Shown here piece by piece: positions 7,393 to 16,314 of a stretch of DNA of 64,000 nt. The notes under the pieces were generated by a model. The model did no database searches. It was not told where the DNA came from and saw only the letters and a list, made by a program, of their open reading frames with translations. The stretch spans positions 1-64,000 of the forward strand of contig DCHR01000029.1 in NCBI GenBank assembly GCA_002315375.1, written 5' to 3'. Source of the stretch: Treponema sp. UBA1747 (GTDB lineage Bacteria > Spirochaetota > Spirochaetia > Treponematales > Treponemataceae). Numbering within the stretch: position 1 is the first letter of the stretch; each line of letters opens with the position of its first letter. Both the position numbers and the translations under genes were made by a program.

Positions 7393-8571
7393 ATGACATT
7401 ACTTACACCACATATTCTTCTGGACGGACTTTCGGATATTTTTTCTAAAACCGAATTATTTAAAGAAAAAGATGTGGATTTGTTTTTAATCGCAAATGAA
7501 AAAGCCGGTGGATTCACACAGACAAAAGAGTCTGAAAAAAATCATGCAGTTCTGGAAAAACACCTGGCCGGAATAAAAGAAAATCAGGTAACTGTTCATT
7601 CAATTAATAAAAAGCTTCTGATTACAGAAAGAAAAAATCACGGAGAAGAACTGGTTCGTGAAATTGCTGCTGGTGTTAATGGTGCAGAAAATTCCCTGAC
7701 TCTCGTTGTTTCTGCAGGAGGAGATGGAACTTCTCTTGAAGTTCAAACCGGTCTTATCAAATGGGCCCTTCAGTCTGAAGAAAATGCTTCTGTTGTCCGG
7801 AATAAAATTGTAGTTTTCAGACTGCCTCTTGGTACCGGAAATGACGGAACAGACGGTCATGTTTTTGAAGAATCTTTGAACAGACTTTATAAACCTTTGC
7901 ATTTTGCAAATTCCCGTGCAGTAAAATTTTCCGTAAATAGGGAAGTAACTGAGGAAGGAATTCGCGAAGCCGGAAAAAATCCATGCGATTACGGGGACGT
8001 AAATGACAAGGCCCCGTGGTATGCATTCAATATTGCTGGCGTTGGACTGGATGCATTTGTCTGCTGGAAAACCAATGAAGAAAAAACAAAGCATCCTGGA
8101 AATCATTATCAGCTGATGGTCGATTTTGCCACACTGCATTACAACAAACAGTTTCCTCCAAAGCCTGCAGAAATAAGTCTCTATGAAGGAGAGACTCTTG
8201 TTGAAAAAATAAACACTGCTTTTGAAATGGTTGCATTCGGTGCTTCCGGACACCGTACTTTCGGAAGCGGAAAAAAGATTTTCCCTGATTCTGAGAATAT
8301 TTCCATTGTTCGGAAGCTTGATGTATTTACTATGGTCAGCAGAAATTATCAGCTGTCAGACGGCACTTATGTTCAGACAAAGCTTGGAAAAACTTACAAG
8401 GGAACAAAGATGGTTATTGAATACGATTCCCCAATCATCTGTGAACTGGATGGAGAAACTCATCTTCTGCTGAAAGAAAATTTCCCTGTTACAATGGAAT
8501 TAACAGAACCTTATATCCAGATACTTGAATGTGATGATCTTGCGTATGATCATGGTACAGTAAGGAAATAA
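7393..8571 (+). CDS. Diacylglycerol/sphingosine kinase-like lipid kinase
   Basis: 392 aa, soluble. The DAGK catalytic signature is intact: NEKAGG near residue 37, SAGGDGTSLE at about 109-118 (ATP loop), and RLPLGTGNDGTDG at about 142-154. The domain would phosphorylate a lipid hydroxyl at the membrane; the exact lipid is unknown. The protein is longer than typical DgkB/YegS (about 300 aa), with insertions in the C-terminal half. GGGG before the ATG is the ribosome binding site. It ends 11 bases before the stop of the convergent patatin gene. Confidence 0.87.
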   Translation: MTLLTPHILLDGLSDIFSKTELFKEKDVDLFLIANEKAGGFTQTKESEKNHAVLEKHLAGIKENQVTVHSINKKLLITERKNHGEELVREIAAGVNGAENSLTLVVSAGGDGTSLEVQTGLIKWALQSEENASVVRNKIVVFRLPLGTGNDGTDGHVFEESLNRLYKPLHFANSRAVKFSVNREVTEEGIREAGKNPCDYGDVNDKAPWYAFNIAGVGLDAFVCWKTNEEKTKHPGNHYQLMVDFATLHYNKQFPPKPAEISLYEGETLVEKINTAFEMVAFGASGHRTFGSGKKIFPDSENISIVRKLDVFTMVSRNYQLSDGTYVQTKLGKTYKGTKMVIEYDSPIICELDGETHLLLKENFPVTMELTEPYIQILECDDLAYDHGTVRK

Positions 8572-8582
8572 CAGAAAAAAGT

Positions 8583-10538
8583 TTACCAGTTCTGGGTAAA
8601 GAAGAATCCGAAAACAGGGCTGCTTTCGGAAGTATCGTAACCTGTATACAGTTCGAGATTAAGGAGTGACTTGTTATAGAGAATTATCTGCGGTCTCATA
8701 AATATACCGAAGGTATGTTCAAGGGTCTGTGAGAACGAAAGCAAGTCGTAATAAATACCCATTCTGACTTTTTCAATCTTGATATTATTCGTAGCTTTAA
8801 GCGGCTTCTCACGGAAAAACCAGAAAGCCTCCATCTGTGTCAGATTCAGGTATGTAGATTTTGTTTGTTCCGGTTTATCTGAAGGACAGTTGCCGCGGTA
8901 GCTGTCATTTTTATTCAGTGCAATTCCTTTTCCGTTGGTCTGGTAGCGGAAGGATTCAGAAAACTTCAGCCCTATATTTGCACTGGTGAAAGAATCCATA
9001 GAAAGTTTTCCACCATAACCGATGTTGTGAATAGGGTTATTGTTCAGTTCTTCTTCGAAGCAATATATGAAAGGATTGAAAATATAAGAGTAGGTCTGAT
9101 GATTTCGGTTATAAAATTCTAATCCGCCGCGGAGAAGATATTTCTGTTCGAGCTCTTCATTTTTTTCAAAATGGAAAACCATTTCTCCTGTAATGTAAGG
9201 ACGGATGCTAAAGAAGTTCTGAAAATGGAATGTTTTTTTATTTTCCAGTCCCAGAATAATGTCCTGCTCCGAGATTTCTGAAATGACTGAATCAGAAAGA
9301 GAAAAAGATGAAAAATCTGAAAAAAGAATCGTTTTTATTTTTGGAAGAAGATTGTTGTCTGGTCCCCAGAAAGTGTAAAAGTTTGTGCGGATACCGGTGC
9401 GGATATAAAAGGCGCGGAAATCGTAGAAGGTATATAATCCTTCGGAAAATTTTTCCGAGAAATAAAAATCATTCATTTCTACGTAAGGCGCATTTTCTGT
9501 ATCTTCAGGATGTTCATTCAGAGTTTTCAGATAAAGTTCAAGCTGTTTACTGATAGATGTACAGGCTTCATCAACTCCAGAGTGGCGCAGTTTCCGCATG
9601 AATTCAAAACCAGGTTTGTCATTAAGGAATTTTGACAGGCTTCCTGTATAAGGAGAAGGGTGGGTTTCAAGATAAAAACTTGTAGTTGCTTCCCCGATAA
9701 CAATTATATTGCTGATATCTGAATGATTGTTGAATGAAATGTCTTCCAGGTCTGTCCGAATCCAGGCATAAGGACTTGCAAAAAGTCTGTTCTGAATATT
9801 CTGGTTCTGCGCATTTGCCAGGGGATTACTGATAAATTTTACGGAGCGGGTCATGTTCATTTTGGGTGAATATGATGCGGTTGAAACAATCAGGTTATGG
9901 CTGTAATGCTCGGCAATATTCAGCGAAAGAATATCAAGATCATTACTGTCTTCCAGATGTACAACCATTCGGTCGTTCTGGCTGACATTAACAGGTTCCA
10001 TCATGTAGCTCATTGCAAAGATCATTCTCATAATGTCTGAAATGTTGCCTTCTGTATAAACGGTCTGGCGTTTTGTAACTGTATCCAGTGTCGGAATGAT
10101 TATAGGGATAGCAGTATCCTTTATATCAAATGATTCTCCGTTAAAAAGATCAGAAATAAAAGCATCAAAATACTGGGAATAAAGGTTTCCGCTAAGGTCA
10201 GGTTTTACCGTTCTGTAGAAGGAAGTCAGGTCTGCCTTAGAAACAATCATTTCAATGTCGTCAGGAGAAAAACCTGATGCGTAAAGAATTCCGATAATGG
10301 CACCTACAGAATTGGCAACGATAAAATCAGGTTTAATGTCGGCTTTTTCCAGGGCTCTGAGAACGCCGATATGGGAATAGGCACGGACAGAACTGCCGCA
10401 CAAAACAAGCCCTACAGAATCCATATCCTTAGGGTCTGAAGTGAGACTGTATGTCAGGCTGTCTTCATTTGCAAAAAGAAGTGAACAAGAGAAAAATAAA
10501 ATGCAGAAAAAGGCTGTAAGTGATTTTCTGTTATTCAT
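8583..10538 (-). CDS. Degenerate patatin-like protein with C-terminal outer-membrane barrel
   Basis: 651 aa with a Sec signal peptide (about 1-23, cleaved after LLFA). A patatin domain spans about 40-230 and the rest is strand-rich, ending in FGFFFTQNW, an aromatic C-terminus typical of outer-membrane barrels. The layout recalls PlpD-type (type Vd) patatin-barrel proteins. The active site is eroded: the oxyanion GGGxRG reads CGSSVRA (47-53), the nucleophile motif GxSxG reads ANSVG (Ser77 kept), and the Asp of DGG is replaced (VVHLED, His194). Catalysis by the normal dyad looks unlikely. It lies 8 bases after trkH and is probably co-transcribed. Confidence 0.8.
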   Translation of the reverse strand: MNNRKSLTAFFCILFFSCSLLFANEDSLTYSLTSDPKDMDSVGLVLCGSSVRAYSHIGVLRALEKADIKPDFIVANSVGAIIGILYASGFSPDDIEMIVSKADLTSFYRTVKPDLSGNLYSQYFDAFISDLFNGESFDIKDTAIPIIIPTLDTVTKRQTVYTEGNISDIMRMIFAMSYMMEPVNVSQNDRMVVHLEDSNDLDILSLNIAEHYSHNLIVSTASYSPKMNMTRSVKFISNPLANAQNQNIQNRLFASPYAWIRTDLEDISFNNHSDISNIIVIGEATTSFYLETHPSPYTGSLSKFLNDKPGFEFMRKLRHSGVDEACTSISKQLELYLKTLNEHPEDTENAPYVEMNDFYFSEKFSEGLYTFYDFRAFYIRTGIRTNFYTFWGPDNNLLPKIKTILFSDFSSFSLSDSVISEISEQDIILGLENKKTFHFQNFFSIRPYITGEMVFHFEKNEELEQKYLLRGGLEFYNRNHQTYSYIFNPFIYCFEEELNNNPIHNIGYGGKLSMDSFTSANIGLKFSESFRYQTNGKGIALNKNDSYRGNCPSDKPEQTKSTYLNLTQMEAFWFFREKPLKATNNIKIEKVRMGIYYDLLSFSQTLEHTFGIFMRPQIILYNKSLLNLELYTGYDTSESSPVFGFFFTQNW

Positions 10539-10546
10539 TTTTCACG

Positions 10547-11992
10547 TTATTTTTTCCAGTAAGCGGGCAGGAAGAAAATGACCATTGTATAAAGTTCCAG
10601 GCGGCCTGCCAGCATGGCAAAACAATACCACCATTTCAAGAAATCAGGAAGGAAACTGTAAGTGTTGCTTGGTCCCAGCTGACCAAAAGCAGGTCCTACA
10701 TTTCCAACCATTGAAAGTGCTCCAGTGAAGGCACTGATTAAATCGAGATTTCCGAAACAACCGATGAAGGTTGTTATTGCAATAAGCAGCAGGTAAACAA
10801 AGACGAAGGCTGCGACATTGAAAACAACATCCTTGCGTCCAGGTTTTCCGTTAAGGCGGACAGTAAAAATTCCATGAGGATGAAGCATGCGGCGGATTTC
10901 GTTTCCGGCCTGTTTGAAAAGAACGACCCAGCGGATTACTTTAATACCGCCGGAGGTTGAACCTGAACAGCCGCCAATGAAGAAAACAATGAAGCAGAAG
11001 AATTGAGCCGGTACCGGCCATAAGGTAAAGTCTGAAGTTCCGAATCCTGTAGTTGAAATCAGTGATGCAATCTGAAAGGAACCGTAACGTAAAGCAGTAA
11101 GGAAATGAGGATACTTTGGAAGAAGGCAAAGGGATGCTGAAAGAACCAGGAAGCAGAAAACTCCCAGGTAGCTTTTGAATTCAGAGTTCGTTTTTATTTC
11201 TTCAGGTTTACGTGCAATCACATAATAAAAGAGACTGAAGTTGATTCCAGCCAGGAACATGAAAACAGTGATTGTAATATCAATTGCGGCAGAATTAAAA
11301 TAGGCAATGCTTGTGTTTTTGGTTGAAAAGCCGCCTGTTCCCAGTGTACTGAAGGCATGGGCGAAAGCATCAAACCAGTTCATTCCGAAAACTTTCAGAA
11401 GAATTGTTTCTATTAACGTGAAGGTCAGATAGATAATCCAGAGTACTTTTGCTGTAGTGGTTATTTTGGCTGTAATCTTCCCTTTTTCGGGACCGGTGGT
11501 TTCTGCTTTAATAAGCTGGAATCCGCCAACTCCCAGAAGCGGAAGAAGGGCAACAGTAAGGGTAACGATTCCCATACCGCCAAGCCAGTGGGTTAAGCAG
11601 CGCCACATGTTGATGGCATGAGGAAGGGATTCAACATCATCAATTACGGTTGCACCTGAGGTAGTGAAACCTGAAATACTTTCGAATATTGCGTTTGTAA
11701 AGGAAAGTCCGCATCCAGAAAAGAAAAGTGGCATGGCTCCCATAATACTGGCAGAAATCCAGGCGCCGGCAACAACAACAAAGGTGCTCCTGATGGAAAG
11801 GTTTATTTTCCTGTTCCGGAAAGGAAAAAAGAAAATCAGGAAAAGTAGAAAACTGACTCCCATTGGAATTGCAAAGGCCGGAATAACGGAATACTCGGCA
11901 TAAATAAGAGCAACAGAAACGGGAATAATAAAAGTAAGGCCTACAATAGCCAGAAGAATCGAAATAATTCTGAAAAAATCTATAACTTTCAT
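10547..11992 (-). CDS. trkH: TrkH/KtrB potassium transporter membrane subunit
   Basis: 481 aa with about ten hydrophobic helices, in the inner membrane. The four pore-loop repeats with filter glycines are visible: FTTSGATV, STLGTGGFS, STTGFGTSD and MVGNVGPAFG. It takes up K+ together with a cytoplasmic TrkA/KtrA subunit, which is not in this window. I start at the ATG at 11990-11992 (MKVIDFF), where the first helix begins; an in-frame start 15 codons upstream overlaps mnmE. No Shine-Dalgarno is visible. The mnmE gene starts 30 bases away on the other strand. Confidence 0.93.
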   Translation of the reverse strand: MKVIDFFRIISILLAIVGLTFIIPVSVALIYAEYSVIPAFAIPMGVSFLLFLIFFFPFRNRKINLSIRSTFVVVAGAWISASIMGAMPLFFSGCGLSFTNAIFESISGFTTSGATVIDDVESLPHAINMWRCLTHWLGGMGIVTLTVALLPLLGVGGFQLIKAETTGPEKGKITAKITTTAKVLWIIYLTFTLIETILLKVFGMNWFDAFAHAFSTLGTGGFSTKNTSIAYFNSAAIDITITVFMFLAGINFSLFYYVIARKPEEIKTNSEFKSYLGVFCFLVLSASLCLLPKYPHFLTALRYGSFQIASLISTTGFGTSDFTLWPVPAQFFCFIVFFIGGCSGSTSGGIKVIRWVVLFKQAGNEIRRMLHPHGIFTVRLNGKPGRKDVVFNVAAFVFVYLLLIAITTFIGCFGNLDLISAFTGALSMVGNVGPAFGQLGPSNTYSFLPDFLKWWYCFAMLAGRLELYTMVIFFLPAYWKK

Positions 11993-12002
11993 AAAAACGC
12001 TA

Positions 12003-12010
12003 TTTATAAT
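12003..12010. promoter_or_regulatory. Shared divergent -10 of trkH and mnmE
   Basis: The octamer TTTATAAT reads TATAAT towards mnmE (12 bases before its ATG) and TATAAA towards trkH (10 bases before its ATG). Only 30 bases separate the two starts, so each polymerase must occupy the other gene's promoter. Confidence 0.6.
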
Positions 12011-12022
12011 ACTATTCTTTCT

Positions 12023-13414
12023 ATGAATAATTCTCAATACACACCTGAAGAACCTATTTCTTCCATTGCAACAGCCCTTGCACCGGCAGCTTTAGGCATT
12101 GTCCGCGTTTCCGGAAAAAATTCCATTGAACTGGTAAGCAGAGTTTTTTCAGCTCCAAAGAGACTTCTGGAAGCTGCCGGAAATACAATTGTTTACGGCT
12201 GGATAAAGGATGGTGATTCACTGGTGGATGAAGTTATGGTTGCTGTTTACCGCGCTCCCAGAAGCTTTACCGGTGAAGATATGTGTGAGATATTCTGTCA
12301 CGGAGGACCGGCTGTTGTAACTGCGGTCCAGGCCCTTATGCTGAAAAGCGGTTTCCGTCAGGCTGAAAGAGGCGAGTATACTTTCCGCGCCTATATAAAC
12401 GGTAAAACTGATCTGACAAAAGCCGAAGCTGTAAAGGAAATCATTGATTCCCACACAGATGCTTCCCGCGGTCGTGCTGCAGGACGCCTGGCAGGTTCTC
12501 TTTATGAAGAAATAGATTCAATTAAAAAACTGATTATCGATACTCTGGCCGCCATTGAAGTGGAAATTGAATATCCTGAGGATGAAGAAACAATTGCAGA
12601 TGCCTTTGATTCTTCTGATATTCGGACTGCAAGGGACAGACTTGCAGCCCTGGCTGATTCCTGGAAGGGTGAAAAACTTTATCAGGATGGTGCCAGAGTT
12701 GTATTGTGCGGACGCACAAATGCAGGAAAATCTTCTCTTTTTAATGCAATTTTAAAGGAAGAAAGAGCCATTGTTTCTGATATTGAGGGAACAACCCGCG
12801 ATTTCCTGGAATCCTGGGCAAGTTTTGACGGAATTCCTGTCCGGCTTTTTGATACAGCAGGACTTCGCGAAACTGAAGATGTAATTGAAGCCCAGGGCGT
12901 GGAAATTTCCAGAAATCTTTCTACTGATGCCGATGTAGTTCTTTATCTTATTGATTCAAATACGGGATTTACCGAAGAAGACGGGGTTTTTCTTGAAAAC
13001 TGTAAGGAACCGGTTCTGATTGTCTGGACAAAAAGCGAAGTTTATGGTGAAAAAAAGGGACAGACCCCTGTTTCTGCGGAAAAAATCCCTGATTTACGGG
13101 GACAGGTTTCAATCAGTTCCAGAAAGGGAACCGGATTTGATGTTCTTTATAAAACTGTAAAAGAAGTACTGACAAGCGGGCTTTCAACAGAACGTACTCA
13201 GGCAGGTCTTGGTTCAGAACGTCAGAAGGAAGCTGTAATTGAAGCCCTGGAATGCGTGGAACATGCCCTGATTTCTGCTGAAGATAATTACACTCTGGAT
13301 GCTGTGGTTCAGGATCTTGAAGACTGTCTGGATGCACTGGGCGTTGTTACAGGGGATGTTACTCCGGATGACGTACTTGGCAGCATTTTTGCCAATTTCT
13401 GCGTAGGAAAATAG
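12023..13414 (+). CDS. mnmE: tRNA modification GTPase MnmE
   Basis: 463 aa. It acts with MnmG to place the (carboxymethyl)aminomethyl group on U34 of certain tRNAs. There is an N-terminal tetrahydrofolate-binding domain (1-120), a helical domain, an inserted G domain (G1 GRTNAGKSS at about 229-237, GTTRDF, DTAG) and the C-terminal FCVGK with its catalytic Cys. G4 reads TKSE instead of the usual NKxD. The stretch between G4 and G5 contains two copies of the GGGACAG repeat, read as KKGQTPV and LRGQV. There is no Shine-Dalgarno; TATAAT is 12 bases upstream. Confidence 0.95.
   Translation: MNNSQYTPEEPISSIATALAPAALGIVRVSGKNSIELVSRVFSAPKRLLEAAGNTIVYGWIKDGDSLVDEVMVAVYRAPRSFTGEDMCEIFCHGGPAVVTAVQALMLKSGFRQAERGEYTFRAYINGKTDLTKAEAVKEIIDSHTDASRGRAAGRLAGSLYEEIDSIKKLIIDTLAAIEVEIEYPEDEETIADAFDSSDIRTARDRLAALADSWKGEKLYQDGARVVLCGRTNAGKSSLFNAILKEERAIVSDIEGTTRDFLESWASFDGIPVRLFDTAGLRETEDVIEAQGVEISRNLSTDADVVLYLIDSNTGFTEEDGVFLENCKEPVLIVWTKSEVYGEKKGQTPVSAEKIPDLRGQVSISSRKGTGFDVLYKTVKEVLTSGLSTERTQAGLGSERQKEAVIEALECVEHALISAEDNYTLDAVVQDLEDCLDALGVVTGDVTPDDVLGSIFANFCVGK
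13054..13106 (+). repeat. GGGACAGACCCC repeats inside mnmE
   Basis: AAAGGGACAGACCCC (13054-13068) and GGGGACAGG (13098-13106) lie in frame in the loop between the G4 and G5 motifs. The same element is dispersed through the window. Confidence 0.65.
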
Positions 13415-13487
13415 TCTGAAAAATCCACAGTTCGTGGAATATTTACTTAAAATCGCCTCAAATTAGAATATCTGTAGAATAAGTATC

Positions 13488-13515
13488 TTTACTCTCCATA
13501 ATTAGTTGATATACT
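13488..13515 (+). promoter_or_regulatory. Promoter of the XRE-ABC operon
   Basis: TTTACT, a 16-base spacer and TATACT. The predicted leader of about 35 nt carries TTGGAGG just before the ATG. Confidence 0.6.
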
Positions 13516-13558
13516 AAGGTCATATTCAACGGTCTGAATAGTTTTTTGGAGGTAAAAA

Positions 13559-14440
13559 ATGACAGTATTTTCAGAAACATTACAATCACTTAGAAAAGAA
13601 AAGAAACTTACCCAGAACGGGCTTGCAGAACAGCTGGGAGTAAGTCCCCAGGCAGTTTCAAAATGGGAAAACGGAAGTTATCCTGACGCAGATTTTATTC
13701 CTCATATTGCAGATTTTTTTGAAGTTTCTATAGATCAGCTTTACGGCCGTGAAAAGAAAAAGCTTTCTATGGAAGAAGAAATCTACGAAAGCATCTCAAA
13801 AGAGTTCGGCTGGAATGACAAAGAAAAACAGAAAGTTTATTTTGACCGTGTTCTGGAGTTTTTCTGGGCTTCTTTCAACGGCTGTTTTACCTGGAAAACA
13901 GAATATCAGAAAAAACCTGTTCGGGAAGATACTGCCTGCGGAAGCGTTCTCATAACAACAGAAGGACTGGTTTTCCAGAGCAACCGGAAAATCTGCGAGT
14001 GCGGCTTTGTTCTGAAACGTCCTCCTGAAGGTTTCGGGACTTTGTTTTCAGAGAAAGAGAGACTTGCAGGTCTTTTTTATTTTTTGAGCGACCAGAATAA
14101 TTTGAAGATTCTGGAATTCATGTTTTCTTTGCGGGAAGCAGAGGCCGTAAAGAGCAGTGTAGTGGCAGCAAAACTTGGGCTGGAAAAGGAAGCAGTTGAA
14201 AAATCCCTGGATATTCTTATCAGCTATTCACAGTGGGCAGGAGCTTTTGACTGTATCCGGATTATGGATGACGGAGAAAAGAGCGAAAAAGCTTATACCA
14301 TTAATCTTGGGAATGCTTCAAATTTCCTGTTTCTTCTGGCAATGGCACAGTTTATTAATCATCCGACAACAAGTTTTGAGCCTCTTACAATTCAAATGGA
14401 CAGCAAGAAAGAGGCTCTGGTAAATCTGGTTCAGAGATAA
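13559..14440 (+). CDS. XRE-family regulator with C-terminal sensor region
   Basis: 293 aa. An N-terminal Cro/CI-type helix-turn-helix (about 10-60: KKLTQNGLAEQLGVSPQAVSKWENG) is followed by about 230 residues I cannot assign; part (about 195-235) resembles a second winged helix (VVAAKLGLEKEAVEKSLDIL). Several Cys (CGSV, CECG near 125-145) could bind metal, which is inference. It has a strong ribosome binding site (TTGGAGG). It sits 21 bases before two ABC exporter genes and probably controls them. Confidence 0.88.
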   Translation: MTVFSETLQSLRKEKKLTQNGLAEQLGVSPQAVSKWENGSYPDADFIPHIADFFEVSIDQLYGREKKKLSMEEEIYESISKEFGWNDKEKQKVYFDRVLEFFWASFNGCFTWKTEYQKKPVREDTACGSVLITTEGLVFQSNRKICECGFVLKRPPEGFGTLFSEKERLAGLFYFLSDQNNLKILEFMFSLREAEAVKSSVVAAKLGLEKEAVEKSLDILISYSQWAGAFDCIRIMDDGEKSEKAYTINLGNASNFLFLLAMAQFINHPTTSFEPLTIQMDSKKEALVNLVQR

Positions 14441-14461
14441 TTTTCAAAACAGGGAGAGAAA

Positions 14462-16297
14462 ATGAAAAACGAAGAAAACAAAACCCCGTATCACAACGAG
14501 TACGGGCTCTGGTCAAATGCCGGCTTTATGCTGAAGGCTGCATGGAAATACAACAAGATGATTTATTTCCTTGTTCTTCTCAGCGTTCTTTTTTCACCGG
14601 TTTCAAAATACATGTGGTCTTTCGTAAGCAAGTTTGTAATCGATCTGGCAAGCGGAACTGTAGTTCTGCCTGTGAAACAGATTCTTTTTATTGCAGGAGG
14701 AATTTGTGTCCTGCTGATTGTTACGGAAATTCTGGAGATTTATACAGGAAATGACAGATGGTGGCGCGAAACCTTTGTGCGCATAAGACTTATGAGCATA
14801 AAGAATTCTCTGGCTATGAAAATGGATTTTGCAAACCTGGAGAATCCTGAAGTTCTGGACTGTTTCCAGAAAGCCAATAATTCCTGTTCAGGAGATGCCA
14901 GCGGAATTGAAGCGCTTTTAAAAGAACTTCTGAATTTCGTAATCAACCTTTCGGGGCTTGCCGCCGGTCTTGCAATTATGGCCACTCTGAATGTCTGGAT
15001 TGTAGTTATTATGGTTGGCCTTACTGTTTTTCAGGCCTTCATAAGTAACCGCATAAACAAAAAAGCAAAAAAAGAAGTCTGGGATATTCTTGCTCCCTGG
15101 TGGAGAAAAAACGGCTACATGAGCAGGATTTCAACTGACTTTTCAGCGGCCAAAGATATAAGGATGTTTTCTTTGAAAAACTGGATTCTGGATAAATACA
15201 GAGTCCTGAATAAAGAGCGTCTTCTTTTGCAGAAAAAAAATGAAAAATTATGGGCACTGGTTTCAGTGCTGGGCTGCTTTACCTGGCTGCTAAGTGAAAC
15301 GGCAATTTACATCTGGCTTCTGAAAAGAGTGGTGGATGGAACAATGACTGTCGGTAATTTTTCCATGTATCTGAGTTCTGCAGGAATTTTCTTTCAGAGT
15401 GCAGGCAAGGTTTCTTTTGCAATTACCACTCTTCTTGCCAGAAGCCGTGAAGCAGATGATTTCAGAAGCTTCCTGGATTATGCACAGAACGAATGGGGGG
15501 CTTCAGATAACGAAGGCATTTCTGTTCCAAAATACGAGAAATATGAATTTGTCTTTGAAAATGTTTCCTTCAAATACCCGAAAGCCGAAAACTATGCCCT
15601 GAAAAATATGAACATAACAATTAAAGGTGGCGAACGACTTGCAGTTGTTGGTTTGAACGGAGCCGGGAAATCTACTTTCATCAAACTTCTTTTGCGCCTT
15701 TATAAACCTACAGAGGGACGCATTCTGTTGAATGGAACAGATATTCAGGCTTATAACCGGGAATCTTATTTCGATGTTTTTGCTCCGCTTTTCCAGGAAG
15801 TTTCAATTTTTGCTTTCTCCATGGGAGTAAATGTTTCAATGAAACGTCCGGACCTGACTGACAATGAACTGGCTGAAGCTGCACTGCGGAATGCAGGCCT
15901 TTCAGAAAAACTGGATTCCCTTGAAAAAGGAATTGATACTCAGCTTCTGAAAGTAATTTACGATGATGGAACAGATCTGTCAGGCGGCGAAAAACAGAAA
16001 CTTGCCCTGGCCCGTGCTCTGTATAAACAGAGTCCCGTTGTTGTTCTGGATGAACCGACAGCGGCTCTGGATGCAATTGCAGAAAGCAGACTGTATCAGA
16101 ATTTTGACAGACTTATTGGCGGTAAGACAGCAGTTTACATCAGTCACCGTTTGAGTTCTACCCAGTTCTGTAACAATGTGGCCATGTTCAAGGATGGAGA
16201 AATGATTGAGTACGGAACACACAACAGTCTTCTGGAAGCCGGCGGTGAATATGCAGAAATGTGGCGTGTTCAGAGTCAGTACTACAAAGAAAATTAA
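14462..16297 (+). CDS. ABC exporter subunit 1 (fused permease-ATPase)
   Basis: 611 aa half-transporter: an N-terminal six-helix exporter domain (about 30-330) and a C-terminal ATPase with Walker A GLNGAGKST (about 400), Q-loop FQEVSIF, signature LSGGEKQKLALARAL and Walker B VVVLDEPTAALDA. There is no C39 peptidase domain. The signature motif is canonical, but the stretch before it (IYDDGTD) departs from the usual GE/GxxLS form. It is followed 17 bases later by a second fused subunit, so the working unit is probably a heterodimer. The substrate is unknown. Confidence 0.92.
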   Translation: MKNEENKTPYHNEYGLWSNAGFMLKAAWKYNKMIYFLVLLSVLFSPVSKYMWSFVSKFVIDLASGTVVLPVKQILFIAGGICVLLIVTEILEIYTGNDRWWRETFVRIRLMSIKNSLAMKMDFANLENPEVLDCFQKANNSCSGDASGIEALLKELLNFVINLSGLAAGLAIMATLNVWIVVIMVGLTVFQAFISNRINKKAKKEVWDILAPWWRKNGYMSRISTDFSAAKDIRMFSLKNWILDKYRVLNKERLLLQKKNEKLWALVSVLGCFTWLLSETAIYIWLLKRVVDGTMTVGNFSMYLSSAGIFFQSAGKVSFAITTLLARSREADDFRSFLDYAQNEWGASDNEGISVPKYEKYEFVFENVSFKYPKAENYALKNMNITIKGGERLAVVGLNGAGKSTFIKLLLRLYKPTEGRILLNGTDIQAYNRESYFDVFAPLFQEVSIFAFSMGVNVSMKRPDLTDNELAEAALRNAGLSEKLDSLEKGIDTQLLKVIYDDGTDLSGGEKQKLALARALYKQSPVVVLDEPTAALDAIAESRLYQNFDRLIGGKTAVYISHRLSSTQFCNNVAMFKDGEMIEYGTHNSLLEAGGEYAEMWRVQSQYYKEN

Positions 16298-16314
16298 TCG
16301 GGGAGCTGAGTTTT

